Origin: Microbacterium sp. TNHR37B
GTDB taxonomy: Bacteria; Actinomycetota; Actinomycetes; Actinomycetales; Microbacteriaceae
DNA: 64,000 nt
NCBI RefSeq assembly: GCF_001620065.1
Contig: NZ_LQGV01000003.1
Coordinates: 372,001 to 436,000 of the forward strand
Direction of reading: 5' to 3'
The first letter of the stretch is position 1, and every line of letters begins with the position of its first letter. The position numbers were made by a program, and so were the translations under genes. The notes beneath the pieces are model-generated. The model was not told the DNA's origin. It worked only from the letters and a program-made list of their open reading frames with translations, and searched no databases. Below, piece by piece: positions 15,615-24,654 of the stretch.

Positions 15615-18600
15615 CTACTTCATCGGGACGAGGAGAGCCTCGCTGGCACCCGACTTGTTGTCGTAGACGACCACCATGGAGCCGAGGGGCTTCTGGGTCG
15701 CATACGCGTCCGCATCGATCTCGACGGAGACGTTCGCACTTCCGCGCTTCGGGACGGTGACCGCCTGACCGTTGCTGACCGCGGGAGCGGCCGGGTCGTA
15801 GGTCGCCGTCGACGAGAACGCATCCTCGCCGTCCGAGGTGATGCTGAACGACTGCACGGTGTAGTCGAACGCTCCGTCCACGGAGACGTCGCTCGCCCAT
15901 ACCGGGAGCAGGATCGTGCTGCTGTCGGTGGGGGCCTGCGCGAGGAAGCCCGTCGCGATCAGCTTTCCGGTCGCGATCTCCTGTGCGAAGACCTCCGTGA
16001 CTCCGTTGATGTCGCTGTTGCGCACCGCTCCGGAGTCGTACGAGAACACGATCCAGTCCGGCGTGCCATCGCGATCGACGTCGAGGAGCACGTCGAACTC
16101 GTTGTTGGCCGCGTTGGACCACCGCTTGTGCGTGTTCACGGCGAACACCAGGAGATGATCGCCCGCGTCGGCGAACGACTGCACGCCGGCGGCACGCAGG
16201 TCATACCCGGTGTCGGGAAGCGCCTTCGTCGCGTCCTTCTTGTCGGACAGGCCCCACGTGTAGACGTCGGCACCGGCGTCGAGCGCGCCGAGCGTGTTGC
16301 GCAGCGTGATCTTCTTCGTGCCGTCGGTGATCTTGGCCTTCTTCGAGAAGAGTGCGGACGTGTGCGCACTCACCTTGCTGTTCGAGCGCGGCACGAGCAG
16401 GTACGGGACCCGCAGCGTGGCGTCGGAGGAGGTGAGGACGACATCGCCGGAGATCTCGTAGAAGCCGTACTGGTCTCCGCTGACGACCGACGTCGGCACG
16501 TCCTTCGCCGAGGCGGCCACGCCGACCACGAGCTTGGCGCTCCCGCCCCCGCGGACCGTGATCTTCTTGTGGCTGAGCTTGACGACGGCCTTGCGCGATT
16601 CCGCACTCGGCGTCGCCTTCACCGTGAAGGTGACCGACTTCTTGCCGTGGTTGGTGACGGTGACGGTCTTGACCCCGCCGAAGCCGAGCGCCGACTCCTG
16701 GAAGCCGAAGCTCAGCGCCGACTCGCGCGCCCAGCCGCTCTCGGTGCGGAAGGCGTCGCCGGTGGCGGTGACCTGCGTCGCCACGGCCTGCGCCGTGTCG
16801 ACCAGTCCCACACCGCCGATCGTCAGACGCTGACCGGCGACCTTGTCGGGGTCAGCGGTCGAGACGATCGCCGCGGAGATCTGCGGCGCCGTCCACGACG
16901 GGTGCGACTGCACCGTGAGGGCGGCGACACCGGCCACGTGAGGCGCGGCCATGGAGGTGCCCGAGAGGATGCCGGCACCGTTTCCGGATCCGACCGCGAC
17001 AGAGGAGATCGACACGCCAGGCGCTGCCACATCGGGGCTGATCGCGCTGTCGCCCGACCGGGGTCCTGCCGAGGTGAAGTCGCCGTAACCGCGTCCCGCC
17101 GGGTTGGCGAGGGTGACTGGGGCGAAGGAGGTGGCCGTGCCGACGAAGGCGTCGCCGTCGGAGGAGCGGACCCCGAAGAACGGGATCGTGACCAGGACAT
17201 CCTCTCCCGTGTCGGGGTTCGAGGTGATGAGCCCCTCGTACGGCGGGAGGTCGTCGGTGGAGTTGACCATCACCACGGCGGAGGCACCGGCCTCCTGGCC
17301 GTAGATCGCCTTGGCGACGCGGGCGCAATCGCCGCGCTGCACGACGGCGAGCTGGTCGCCGCCGGGAACGATCCCGGCTTTCGTGAAGGCGTCCACGGAG
17401 CAGCCGATCGCCTCGTTCTCCGCCGTAGCGGGATCGTCGGTGACCCGGACGACCGACATCGGCCCGATGCCGTCGAGCGAGGCACCGTTGGCGTTGATCG
17501 CCTCCACGTCGTTGGCCCCCATCGTGATGACGGTGCCGGGGAAGCTCACGGCGCTGTCGACCGCGGAGACGGCGATCACCCCGTCACCGGTTCCGGGGGA
17601 ACCGGTGAGGTACGGGTTGTGACCGGCGTTTCCGGCCGACGCGACGACCACGACGCCCGCGCCGACGGCGTTGCTGGCGGCCACGGCGTCCGGGTCGTCA
17701 CCGCGCCCGAAAGACGAGCCGAGGGACATGTTGATGACGTCCATCCCGTTTGCGACGGCCCAGTCGATCGCCGGCACCACGACGTCGGTCGATCCGCCGC
17801 AGCCGAAGACGCGCACGGCGTAGAGGTCCGCCTGCGGGGCGACGCCCGGTCCCACGCGGAACTGCTGCGACGGCGTGGTCGAGTCGTACGGGCCGGTGTA
17901 GCCGGACCCGTCGGCGAGGACGCCCGAGCCGGCGGCCGTGCCCGCGACGTGGGATCCGTGCCCCTGGCAGTCCAGCGGGTTCGCATCGGGATGCGGAACG
18001 GGCTGATAGTCCGCGCTCGAGGGGTCGGCGTTGTAGTCGTCGCCGACGAGGTCGATACCGCCCTTCACCCGCGGCGCGTTCGGCCCGAACAGGGCCGGGT
18101 CGGCGGGCTGGTCGGAGACGGCGACCGCCGCCTCGTACGCGGCGACCGTCCCCGGTCCGCCGAAGCCGGCGTGGGTGTAGTCGATACCGGTGTCGATGAT
18201 GGCCACCTTGACGTTCTCGCCCGTGAACCCGGTGTTCTCCCACACCTGCGGCACGCCGAGATACGGGACCGAGACGGAGTTGTCGAGCTCGTACGTCCGC
18301 ACGGGGTGGACGGCCACGACACCGGGAAGATCCGCCACCGCATCGAGCTGGGCGGCGGGGACCGTCGCCTGGATGCCGTTGTAGGCGGACTGCATCTGCG
18401 CCTGGATCTTGCCGCCCTTGCTCGTGATCGAGCCTCGGATGGAGTCCTGCGCCTTCTTCAGCTTGCCCTTGACCGCCGACCGCTCGCTCGAGCTCAGGTC
18501 GCGGCCCTTCTCCGCCTGGACGACGGCGACGGGGTCGCCGGTCATCTCGATGATGACGGTGACCCGCCCGTCTGCACCGATCGAGGACGCAGAGAAGGAC

Positions 18601-18731
18601 GAGTCGAGGCCGCCGGAGGAGGGGGCTTCAGCGAACTGCGACGAGGGATCGTCGTCTGTTGCGGCCACGGCCGCGGTCGAGGGAAGCAGGAGCGCGATCG
18701 CGCCGACTGCCGCCAGAGTGCGTCGTTGCAA
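15615..18731 (-). CDS. large secreted subtilisin-like serine protease (S8) with PA domain
   Basis: 1038 residues. A signal peptide (cleavage after AVA-A, about residue 24) and an I9-type propeptide to about residue 145 lead into the S8 domain. The catalytic triad is Asp near 181 ('AIIDTGIDYTHAG'), His near 260 ('GHGSHVAGTAAG') and Ser near 592 ('SGTSMAAPHVAG'). A PA insert lies about 400-530 ('VVQRGDCARVAKAIYGQEAGASAVVMVN'). Beta-rich C-terminal domains follow, resembling Fn3-like modules of vpr/lactocepin proteases. No LPxTG anchor is seen, so release is likely. The start is TTG with AAAGGCGG upstream; no better ATG/GTG is near. Likely role: extracellular protein degradation feeding peptide uptake. 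Confidence 0.92.
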   Translation of the reverse strand: MQRRTLAAVGAIALLLPSTAAVAATDDDPSSQFAEAPSSGGLDSSFSASSIGADGRVTVIIEMTGDPVAVVQAEKGRDLSSSERSAVKGKLKKAQDSIRGSITSKGGKIQAQMQSAYNGIQATVPAAQLDAVADLPGVVAVHPVRTYELDNSVSVPYLGVPQVWENTGFTGENVKVAIIDTGIDYTHAGFGGPGTVAAYEAAVAVSDQPADPALFGPNAPRVKGGIDLVGDDYNADPSSADYQPVPHPDANPLDCQGHGSHVAGTAAGSGVLADGSGYTGPYDSTTPSQQFRVGPGVAPQADLYAVRVFGCGGSTDVVVPAIDWAVANGMDVINMSLGSSFGRGDDPDAVAASNAVGAGVVVVASAGNAGHNPYLTGSPGTGDGVIAVSAVDSAVSFPGTVITMGANDVEAINANGASLDGIGPMSVVRVTDDPATAENEAIGCSVDAFTKAGIVPGGDQLAVVQRGDCARVAKAIYGQEAGASAVVMVNSTDDLPPYEGLITSNPDTGEDVLVTIPFFGVRSSDGDAFVGTATSFAPVTLANPAGRGYGDFTSAGPRSGDSAISPDVAAPGVSISSVAVGSGNGAGILSGTSMAAPHVAGVAALTVQSHPSWTAPQISAAIVSTADPDKVAGQRLTIGGVGLVDTAQAVATQVTATGDAFRTESGWARESALSFGFQESALGFGGVKTVTVTNHGKKSVTFTVKATPSAESRKAVVKLSHKKITVRGGGSAKLVVGVAASAKDVPTSVVSGDQYGFYEISGDVVLTSSDATLRVPYLLVPRSNSKVSAHTSALFSKKAKITDGTKKITLRNTLGALDAGADVYTWGLSDKKDATKALPDTGYDLRAAGVQSFADAGDHLLVFAVNTHKRWSNAANNEFDVLLDVDRDGTPDWIVFSYDSGAVRNSDINGVTEVFAQEIATGKLIATGFLAQAPTDSSTILLPVWASDVSVDGAFDYTVQSFSITSDGEDAFSSTATYDPAAPAVSNGQAVTVPKRGSANVSVEIDADAYATQKPLGSMVVVYDNKSGASEALLVPMK

Positions 18732-18791
18732 GGTGTAACCGCCTTTCGTGCAGGGGTTGAGGCCCGCACTGGGTGAGCGGGGGCTGAGAGG

Positions 18792-18847
18792 AGGCTATGC
18801 ATCTGCCGCATGCGCGCGGAACACGTATGAGAGGACTCTCATACGTG
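18792..18847 (-). promoter_or_regulatory. protease promoter region with a perfect 12-bp-arm palindrome
   Basis: CACGTATGAGAG (18822-18833) and CTCTCATACGTG (18836-18847) are a perfect inverted repeat separated by GA. Downstream for the minus strand are a possible -35 TTCCGC (18821-18816) and -10 TAGCCT (18797-18792) with an 18-nt spacer, so the palindrome abuts the -35. It also lies 16 nt after the glycerophosphodiesterase stop, so it could instead be that gene's terminator, though no T-run follows. Confidence 0.55.
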
Positions 18848-18863
18848 GGGATCGGCCGGCGCG

Positions 18864-19850
18864 TCAGACGAACAGGCGTCGACCGAGATCGACGTGGTCG
18901 ACAAAGACGCCGTCCACCCCGGTGGCGGCCAGCTCGCGCCACTCCGCCTCGTAGTCCCCGAAGCGCGCCGCCTCGTCCCCGATCCGGTGGCGAGGCTCCA
19001 GGAACGCGTTCTCGGGGCGACACGTCCAGGTGAAGACGAGGAGGCCGAGGTCGTGAGCCGCACGCACGAGGTCACGGCCGTCCCCCGACTCGGGGGCAAG
19101 GAGCATGAGCTTGTCGACACTGATCCCGTCGACGCGCTCGGCCAAGGAAGCCAGTCCCGTCGAGGCGAGCTGCCGGTAGGTGGGAGCATTCGCCCCCTCG
19201 GCGCGCACGAGGTCGAACGGACTCCCCTCCGCTTCGAGGAGGAAGACGAAGGAGGCCTCGACGCCCTCGGCGCGCAGCTGAGTGAGGATGGTGGGCTCGA
19301 ACGACTCGATGAACAGCGTGCGCTCCCCCGAGCCCCACCCGGCGCTGCGCAGCTCGGTCGAGAGGAGGGCGGCGACGTCGAACCCCAGCTCGGCGAACAC
19401 GGTCGCATGCTTGATCTCCAGCACGACGCCGACGTCGCGCCCCGCAACGCCCCGCGCGGCGAGGTCCAGCACATCGCGCAGCCGGAGCATGGGCTCCTCT
19501 CCGTCGTGCGTCGCGCTCTCCGGGCGCAGCTGCGGCAGCCGCTCGCGGCACCGCAGCGTCGACAGCTCCTCCCAGGTGAAATCCTCCGTGAACCATCCGG
19601 TCTGCGCCACGCCGTCCACGATCTTTGTCGTGCGACGTCCGGCGAACTCGGGACGGTCGGCGACGTCGGTCGTGGACCCGATCTCGTTCTCGTGACGGAC
19701 GACGGCGACACCGTCGCGAGAGAAGACGACGTCGGGTTCGACCGCGTCCGCCCCGTGGGCGAGGGCGAGCTCGTACGAGGACCGCGTGTGCTCGGGACGG
19801 TACCCGGGTGATCCGCGATGACCGATGACGAGGGGGCGGGGGCGCGTCAT
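18864..19850 (-). CDS. glpQ: glycerophosphodiester phosphodiesterase
   Basis: 328 residues, GDPD fold. Motifs: 'IGHRGSPGYRPEHT' (His, Arg, Glu near residues 10-20), 'ADAVEPDVVFSRDGVAVVRHE' (Glu/Asp metal ligands and second His), 'VLEIKH', and near the C-terminus 'VFTWTCRPEN' and 'VDGVFVDHVD'. It hydrolyses glycerophosphodiesters to glycerol-3-phosphate and an alcohol. No signal peptide, so the enzyme is probably cytosolic. The ATG follows a TAGCCT -10 box by 6 nt (leaderless). The symbol is by family resemblance; ugpQ is as likely. Confidence 0.85.
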   Translation of the reverse strand: MTRPRPLVIGHRGSPGYRPEHTRSSYELALAHGADAVEPDVVFSRDGVAVVRHENEIGSTTDVADRPEFAGRRTTKIVDGVAQTGWFTEDFTWEELSTLRCRERLPQLRPESATHDGEEPMLRLRDVLDLAARGVAGRDVGVVLEIKHATVFAELGFDVAALLSTELRSAGWGSGERTLFIESFEPTILTQLRAEGVEASFVFLLEAEGSPFDLVRAEGANAPTYRQLASTGLASLAERVDGISVDKLMLLAPESGDGRDLVRAAHDLGLLVFTWTCRPENAFLEPRHRIGDEAARFGDYEAEWRELAATGVDGVFVDHVDLGRRLFV

Positions 19851-19856
19851 GGTGTC

Positions 19857-19862
19857 AGGCTA
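19857..19862 (-). promoter_or_regulatory. -10 box TAGCCT, leaderless start
   Basis: It ends 6 nt before the ATG of the glycerophosphodiesterase gene at 19850. Confidence 0.5.
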
Positions 19863-19986
19863 ACGGCCGTGCGGCGAGCCGCCTTCTGGGAGCACTCTCA
19901 GCCTCGAGCGGTCACCCGGAATACCCCTTCCGATACGCTGGAATCCGCAGCACCGCGCTGTCCCCCGATTTGGAGTGAGAGAGACC

Positions 19987-20904
19987 ATGGCCTCCGGCAA
20001 CTTCGCATTCAACAACCCGGCGTTCCAGGAGGAGCGCCCCGGCCTCACGCCCCCGCCCGCCGCCTCGCAGGCCGGCGCTCAGACCGCGTATGCGACGGCG
20101 ACCCACCAGGCGACCGACGCGGCCGTCAACGCCCAGCTCGAAGGAGCCTTCGCGGCGCCGCCGGCCGGCTCGGTCAACACGGGCCGCATGACCGTCGAGG
20201 ACACCGTCGCCAAGACGCTCGGACTGTTCGCCGTCCTCCTGGTCACCGCCGTCGTCGGCTGGATGTGGACGATGGCGCCGGTCACCGCCGCCAACCCCGT
20301 TCCCACGATCGTCCCGTGGATCGTGGGCATGCTCGGCGGGTTCGTCCTCGCGATGGTGATCTCCTTCACGTCGCGCAAGAAGGTCCGCCCCGCATTGATC
20401 TTCGCCTATGCGGCCTTCGAGGGTCTGTTCGTCGGCGGCATCTCCGCCTACTTCGAGCTGCTGTGGCCGGGCATCGTCATCCAGGCGGCCATCGCGACGT
20501 TCGCCGTCGTCGGCGTGGTGCTGGCTCTGTTCGCGAGCGGCAAGGTGCGCGCCTCCGCCCGCGCCAACAAGATCTTCCTCGTCGCGATCCTCGGCTACAT
20601 GGTGTTCGGCCTCGTGAACCTCGTGCTCATGTGGACCGGCGTCACGCAGGGCACCTTCGGCCTGTACAGCCAGTCGATCTCGATCATGGGTATCGAGATC
20701 CCGCTCGGTCTCATCATCGGCGTGCTGGTCGTGCTGCTCGCGTCGTACTCGCTGGTGCAGGACTTCGACATGATCCAGCGCGGCGTCCGCAACGGCGCTC
20801 CGCGTGAGCTCGGCTGGCTCGGCGGCTTCGGCATCATGGTGACCGTCGTCTGGCTCTACATCGAGATCCTCCGCATCATCGCGATCCTCCGCGGCAACAA
20901 CTGA
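19987..20904 (+). CDS. Bax inhibitor-1/YccA family membrane protein
   Basis: 305 residues. A polar N-terminus of about 75 residues containing 'FNNPAF' is followed by seven hydrophobic helices, the layout of the BI-1/TMBIM-like YccA group common in actinobacteria. The segment near helix 6 with 'SYSLVQDFDMIQRGVRNGAP' has the acidic residues seen in family calcium-leak channels. Function in bacteria is uncertain; a pH- or calcium-dependent channel is known for one homologue. ATG 19987 follows GGAGTGAGAGAG; a strong terminator hairpin follows the gene. Confidence 0.88.
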   Translation: MASGNFAFNNPAFQEERPGLTPPPAASQAGAQTAYATATHQATDAAVNAQLEGAFAAPPAGSVNTGRMTVEDTVAKTLGLFAVLLVTAVVGWMWTMAPVTAANPVPTIVPWIVGMLGGFVLAMVISFTSRKKVRPALIFAYAAFEGLFVGGISAYFELLWPGIVIQAAIATFAVVGVVLALFASGKVRASARANKIFLVAILGYMVFGLVNLVLMWTGVTQGTFGLYSQSISIMGIEIPLGLIIGVLVVLLASYSLVQDFDMIQRGVRNGAPRELGWLGGFGIMVTVVWLYIEILRIIAILRGNN

Positions 20905-20920
20905 CACCGCCGCGTCGTCA

Positions 20921-20958
20921 CGACGAAGGCCGCCCGGTTCGCCGGGCGGCCTTCGTCG
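20921..20958 (+). terminator. 17-bp hairpin with TTCG tetraloop
   Basis: A perfect 17-bp stem (20921-20937 with 20942-20958) closed by TTCG, 16 nt after the BI-1-like stop. The arms carry GAAGGCC/GGCCTTC, so a short T-run follows the GC-rich part on either strand. Confidence 0.8.
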
Positions 20959-21012
20959 TTCACGGGCGTCTGCCGATGATCGCCGGCGAAAGTGGCGTAC
21001 GTTCAGATCACC

Positions 21013-22227
21013 ATGAGACGCGGTTCCAACCTGCCGGCCGTCGGCACCTACAACCAGACCCTCGTGCTGGACTTGATCCGCCGGTCCCCCGCGGGAGTGA
21101 GCCGGATCGAGCTCGCCGAGCGGACCGGGCTGTCGGCGCAGACGCTGAGCAACGTCGCCCGCAAGCTGGTGGACGAGGGCATGATCGTCGAGGGAGCTCC
21201 GATCATCGCGGGCAAGGGGAAGCCCCGCACGCCACTGCAGCTGAACCCCCAGGCGCGGTACGCGCTCGGCATCCACCTCGACCCGGCGGTGGACACCTTC
21301 GTCCTGGCCGACATGAACGGCGCCGTGGTGGACCACGCCGAGCATGCGCCGCGCTCCGCCCCGGACGCGGCGCGGCTTCTCCCCGACCTCGCCGAGCGTG
21401 CAAACGCCCTGCTGGACCGCGCCGGCATCCACCGCGATCGCGTCCTCGGCATCGGTGTCGCCGCCCCGGGACCGATCGATCTCGACCGTGGCATGCTGCT
21501 GCAGCCGCCGCTCCTCCCCGCCTGGCACCACGTGCCGCTGCGCGACGAGCTGAGGAGAGCGACGGGACTCCCGGTGATGGTGGAGAAGGACGTCGTGGCG
21601 GCCATGGTGGGTGAGCTGTGGGTCGACACCGAGCAGCGTCTGACCGAAGCGATCTTCTTCTACTTCGGAGCCGGTGTCGGTGTGGGACTCGCCACCGACG
21701 CGACACCCGTCCGAGGCCGCACCGGCAACGCCGGCGATGTGGCGCACATCGTCGTCGAGCCCGAAGGCCCCCTCTGCCAGTGCGGCCAGCGCGGTTGCCT
21801 CGGGGTCGCCCTCGCGCCTGAGCGTCTGGTCGCCGATGCTGCGGGAGACAGCGCCGATCGTCCGCCGTCGGAGTCGCGGGCCATGCTCGGCCGCCTGGCT
21901 CAGGCGGCGACCGAGGGCGACGCTGTCGCCGCGAGAGTGTTCGAGCGGACCGCGACGGCGCTCGCCCGTGGGCTGGTGGTCCTCAACAACCTGCTCGATG
22001 CGGACGTCGTCGTGATCGGCGGGCCGATCTGGAACCGTATCGCCCCGGCTGTCGAGCCTGCTCTGCGGGAGGCTCTCGCCCGCAGCCACGAGATCACGAC
22101 GACGCGCGGGATCTCGCTCTACGGCACGCGGCTGAGCACCGACGTCGCCGCCTTGGGCGCGGCGTGCCTCGTGCTGGACGGCGCCTTCACCGCCCGGCCC
22201 GCGGGCCTCATGATCACCCCGAGCTGA
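21013..22227 (+). CDS. ROK-family transcriptional regulator
   Basis: 404 residues. An N-terminal winged helix ('LDLIRRSPAGVSRIELAERTGLSAQTLSNVARKLVDEGMI', about 16-55) precedes a ROK domain with 'DLDRG' and 'GAGVGVGLATD'. The zinc motif reads CQCGQRGCLG where sugar kinases have CxCGxxGCxE, and the usual 'ND' sugar/catalytic motif reads 'EKDVVAA'; both point to a regulator rather than a kinase. It lies just upstream of the sugar transporter and alpha-mannosidase genes and probably represses them until a mannoside-type inducer binds. ATG 21013 follows a TACGTT box by 9 nt; GTG 20992 is an alternative. Confidence 0.88.
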   Translation: MRRGSNLPAVGTYNQTLVLDLIRRSPAGVSRIELAERTGLSAQTLSNVARKLVDEGMIVEGAPIIAGKGKPRTPLQLNPQARYALGIHLDPAVDTFVLADMNGAVVDHAEHAPRSAPDAARLLPDLAERANALLDRAGIHRDRVLGIGVAAPGPIDLDRGMLLQPPLLPAWHHVPLRDELRRATGLPVMVEKDVVAAMVGELWVDTEQRLTEAIFFYFGAGVGVGLATDATPVRGRTGNAGDVAHIVVEPEGPLCQCGQRGCLGVALAPERLVADAAGDSADRPPSESRAMLGRLAQAATEGDAVAARVFERTATALARGLVVLNNLLDADVVVIGGPIWNRIAPAVEPALREALARSHEITTTRGISLYGTRLSTDVAALGAACLVLDGAFTARPAGLMITPS

Positions 22228-22268
22228 GCCGGCGGCCCCGATCGCAGGTCACGGTTGCGCGACGACTC

Positions 22269-22297
22269 TTGATCTTTTAATCCATTTGGTTTAGAAA
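22269..22297 (+). promoter_or_regulatory. promoter and candidate ROK operator of the mannoside locus
   Basis: A possible -35 TTGATC (22269-22274) and -10 TAGAAA (22292-22297) are 17 nt apart. Over the spacer lies an AT-rich dyad TTTAATCCA (22276-22284) - TT - TGGTTTAGA (22287-22295) with 7 of 9 symmetric matches. Its position would block RNA polymerase if bound by the ROK protein. Confidence 0.55.
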
Positions 22298-22345
22298 AAG
22301 ACCGACGCGCAGCGCACCGCGCGGACGACAGCAAAGGAGCTTGGA

Positions 22346-23695
22346 ATGAAGAGATCGATGACGACTCTCGCCCTCATCGGCGCGGCCTCCCTCACCGTGG
22401 GTCTCGCGGGCTGCGCCGACACCGGCGGCGGCGGAGCGAAGGACGACACCATCCGTGTCGCGTACCAGAAGACCGCATCGTTCACCGCGATGGACGAGCT
22501 CATGAAGAAGGCGAAGGAGGAGTACGAGGCGGCCCATGACGGCAAGACTGTCGAGCTCGTGCCGATCGAGGCGGAGCAGGACCAGTACTTCACCAAGCTC
22601 GCCCTCATGAACGGGTCGCCCGACACCGCCCCCGACGTGATCTACGAAGACACCTTCCAGATCCGATCGGATGCGGCCGCCGGGTACCTCCAGCCGCTCG
22701 ACGACTACCTCGGGGACTGGGACGGCTGGAGCCTCTACGACGACGGAGCCAAGCAGGCGGGCCTCGGCGACGACGGGAAGACCTACGGCATCTCGCTCGG
22801 AACGGACACACGCGGTCTGTACTTCAACAAGGACATCTTCGAGGCCGCCGGCCTCCCGACCGACTGGGCGCCGACGAGCTGGAACGACATCCTCGACGCC
22901 GCGCGCACGATCAAGGCCGCCGACCCCGACGTCATCCCGCTCAACATCTACGCCTCCCGCGCGCTCGGGGAGGCCACCTCGATGCAGGGCTTCGAGATGC
23001 TGCTCTACGGCACCGGCGATGAGCTCATGGACACCTCGACCAACAAGTGGGTGACGGGCTCGAAGGGGTTCGCCGACGCGCTCGGCCTCTACCAGACGAT
23101 CGCGCAGGAGAAGCTCGGCCCCGACCCCGCCGAGGCGCTGGACGCCGGATGGGGATCGAAGGTGAGCACCGAGCTCCTCCCGCAGGGCAAGCTCGCGATC
23201 GCACTGGACGGCTCCTGGCTCCCCAGCAACTGGATCTCGGGCGACAACGAATGGCCGCAGTGGCAGGAGACGATGGGCTTCGCCGCGATGCCGACCCAGA
23301 ACGCCGGCGGGTTCACGTCGATGTCGGGCGGCTGGACGCTCGCGATGGGCGCCAACGCCTCCGATCCCCAGGCCGCGTTCGACTTCATCGCGCAGGCCCT
23401 CACCCCTGAGAACGCGCTGATGTATCACCAGGAGGCCGGGCAGATCGCGGTGCGGTCCGACGTCGCCGAGAGCAAGGAGTACCTCGACTTCAACCCGTCG
23501 TTCGAGTTCTTCTCCTCGCTCGTGCCGTACACGCACTTCCGCCCCGCGACTCCGGACTACTCGCAGATCTCCGCGAACATCCCCGTCGCCACGGAGAGCG
23601 TGTTCACCGGGCAGGCCTCCCCCGCCGATGCTCAGGCGCAGTACGATTCGGCACTGATCGGGATCGTCGGCGAAGAGAACACCCAGGCGGGCTGA
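22346..23695 (+). CDS. carbohydrate ABC importer substrate-binding lipoprotein
   Basis: 449 residues, family-1 extracellular binding protein. Lipobox LAGC with Cys near residue 24, then 'VAYQKTASFTAMDELMKKAKEEYEAAHDGKTVELVPIEA' as the first lobe. Aromatic residues (WDGWSLYDDG, LYFNKDIFEAAGL) are typical of sugar binding clefts. AAAGGAGCTTGG precedes the ATG. First gene of the operon with two permeases and an alpha-mannosidase, so a mannose-containing oligosaccharide is the likely ligand. Confidence 0.92.
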   Translation: MKRSMTTLALIGAASLTVGLAGCADTGGGGAKDDTIRVAYQKTASFTAMDELMKKAKEEYEAAHDGKTVELVPIEAEQDQYFTKLALMNGSPDTAPDVIYEDTFQIRSDAAAGYLQPLDDYLGDWDGWSLYDDGAKQAGLGDDGKTYGISLGTDTRGLYFNKDIFEAAGLPTDWAPTSWNDILDAARTIKAADPDVIPLNIYASRALGEATSMQGFEMLLYGTGDELMDTSTNKWVTGSKGFADALGLYQTIAQEKLGPDPAEALDAGWGSKVSTELLPQGKLAIALDGSWLPSNWISGDNEWPQWQETMGFAAMPTQNAGGFTSMSGGWTLAMGANASDPQAAFDFIAQALTPENALMYHQEAGQIAVRSDVAESKEYLDFNPSFEFFSSLVPYTHFRPATPDYSQISANIPVATESVFTGQASPADAQAQYDSALIGIVGEENTQAG

Positions 23696-23702
23696 TCGCT
23701 CC

Positions 23703-24653
23703 ATGACCGCCGTCGCCTCCCGCGGCCCGATCGAGCGTGGCCGGGGCTCTGCTCCCCGGCCACGCTCCGGCCACCGCTCCTCGACCTCCCGACGCACGCT
23801 CGGTCGCGTGCTCCCGCTCCTGCCCGCGGTGCTGCTGCTGGCCGCGTTCATGCTCGGACCGATCGTCTACTCCCTCTACGGGTCTCTGACCGATCGCGCG
23901 ATGACGGGACCGCGTGCGGCGAACCCGCAGTTCGTGGGCCTCGACAACTACGCGCAGCTGTTCGCCTCACCGGAGTTCTGGAGCTCGCTCGGGCTGACGG
24001 TCGTGTTCATCCTCGCCTCTGCCGTCATCGGTCAGAACGTCCTGGGGATGCTCCTCGCGGTGTTGCTGCGCAGCGCCGTGAAGCCACTCCGCTCGCTCGT
24101 GGGAGGCCTCGTCGTGCTGGCCTGGGTCCTGCCCGAGATCGTGGCCGCCTTCGCCCTCTACGCCTTCTTCTCGAAGGACGGCACCCTCAACGCCGTCCTC
24201 GGCTGGGTCGGCCTGGAGGGCACCAGCTGGCTGTACTACTTCCCGCTGCTGTCAGTGATCGTGGCGAACATCTGGCGCGGCACGGCGTTCTCGATGATGG
24301 TCTACAACGCCGCGCTGTCCGAGGTGCCACCAGAGCTGACCGAAGCCGCGACGATCGACGGCGCAGGCGCGTGGCAGCGGTTCACCCGGGTGACCCTTCC
24401 GGTCATCCGCCGGTCGATCTCCACCAACCTGCTGCTGACGACCCTGCAGACGCTCGGGGTGTTCACCCTCATCTGGGTGATGACCGGCGGCGGCCCCGGC
24501 ACGCAGTCCTCGACTCTCCCGGTCCTCGCCTTCCAAGAGGCGTTCAAGTTCGCTCAGGTGGGGTACGGCACCGCGATCGCCACCGTGACGCTCCTGATCG
24601 GGGCAGTGTTCTCGATCGTGTACATCAAGATCCTCAAGCCGGAGGTGGACTGA
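23703..24653 (+). CDS. carbohydrate ABC importer permease (MalF/UgpA type)
   Basis: 316 residues. A basic, Ser/Arg-rich N-terminal tail of about 35 residues is followed by six helices. The EAA loop 'ELTEAATIDGAGAWQRFTRVTLP' near residue 220 contacts the ATPase. It lies 7 nt after the binding-protein stop and 1 nt before the second permease's start, so the genes are cotranscribed. Confidence 0.92.
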   Translation: MTAVASRGPIERGRGSAPRPRSGHRSSTSRRTLGRVLPLLPAVLLLAAFMLGPIVYSLYGSLTDRAMTGPRAANPQFVGLDNYAQLFASPEFWSSLGLTVVFILASAVIGQNVLGMLLAVLLRSAVKPLRSLVGGLVVLAWVLPEIVAAFALYAFFSKDGTLNAVLGWVGLEGTSWLYYFPLLSVIVANIWRGTAFSMMVYNAALSEVPPELTEAATIDGAGAWQRFTRVTLPVIRRSISTNLLLTTLQTLGVFTLIWVMTGGGPGTQSSTLPVLAFQEAFKFAQVGYGTAIATVTLLIGAVFSIVYIKILKPEVD

Positions 24654-24654
24654 C

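Noticed and set aside
16128..18776. 882-codon open frame on the plus strand
   Set aside because: It lies antisense to the subtilase gene, which has a full catalytic triad and signal peptide; the antisense frame is low-complexity Arg/Asp/Gly, an artefact of high GC.
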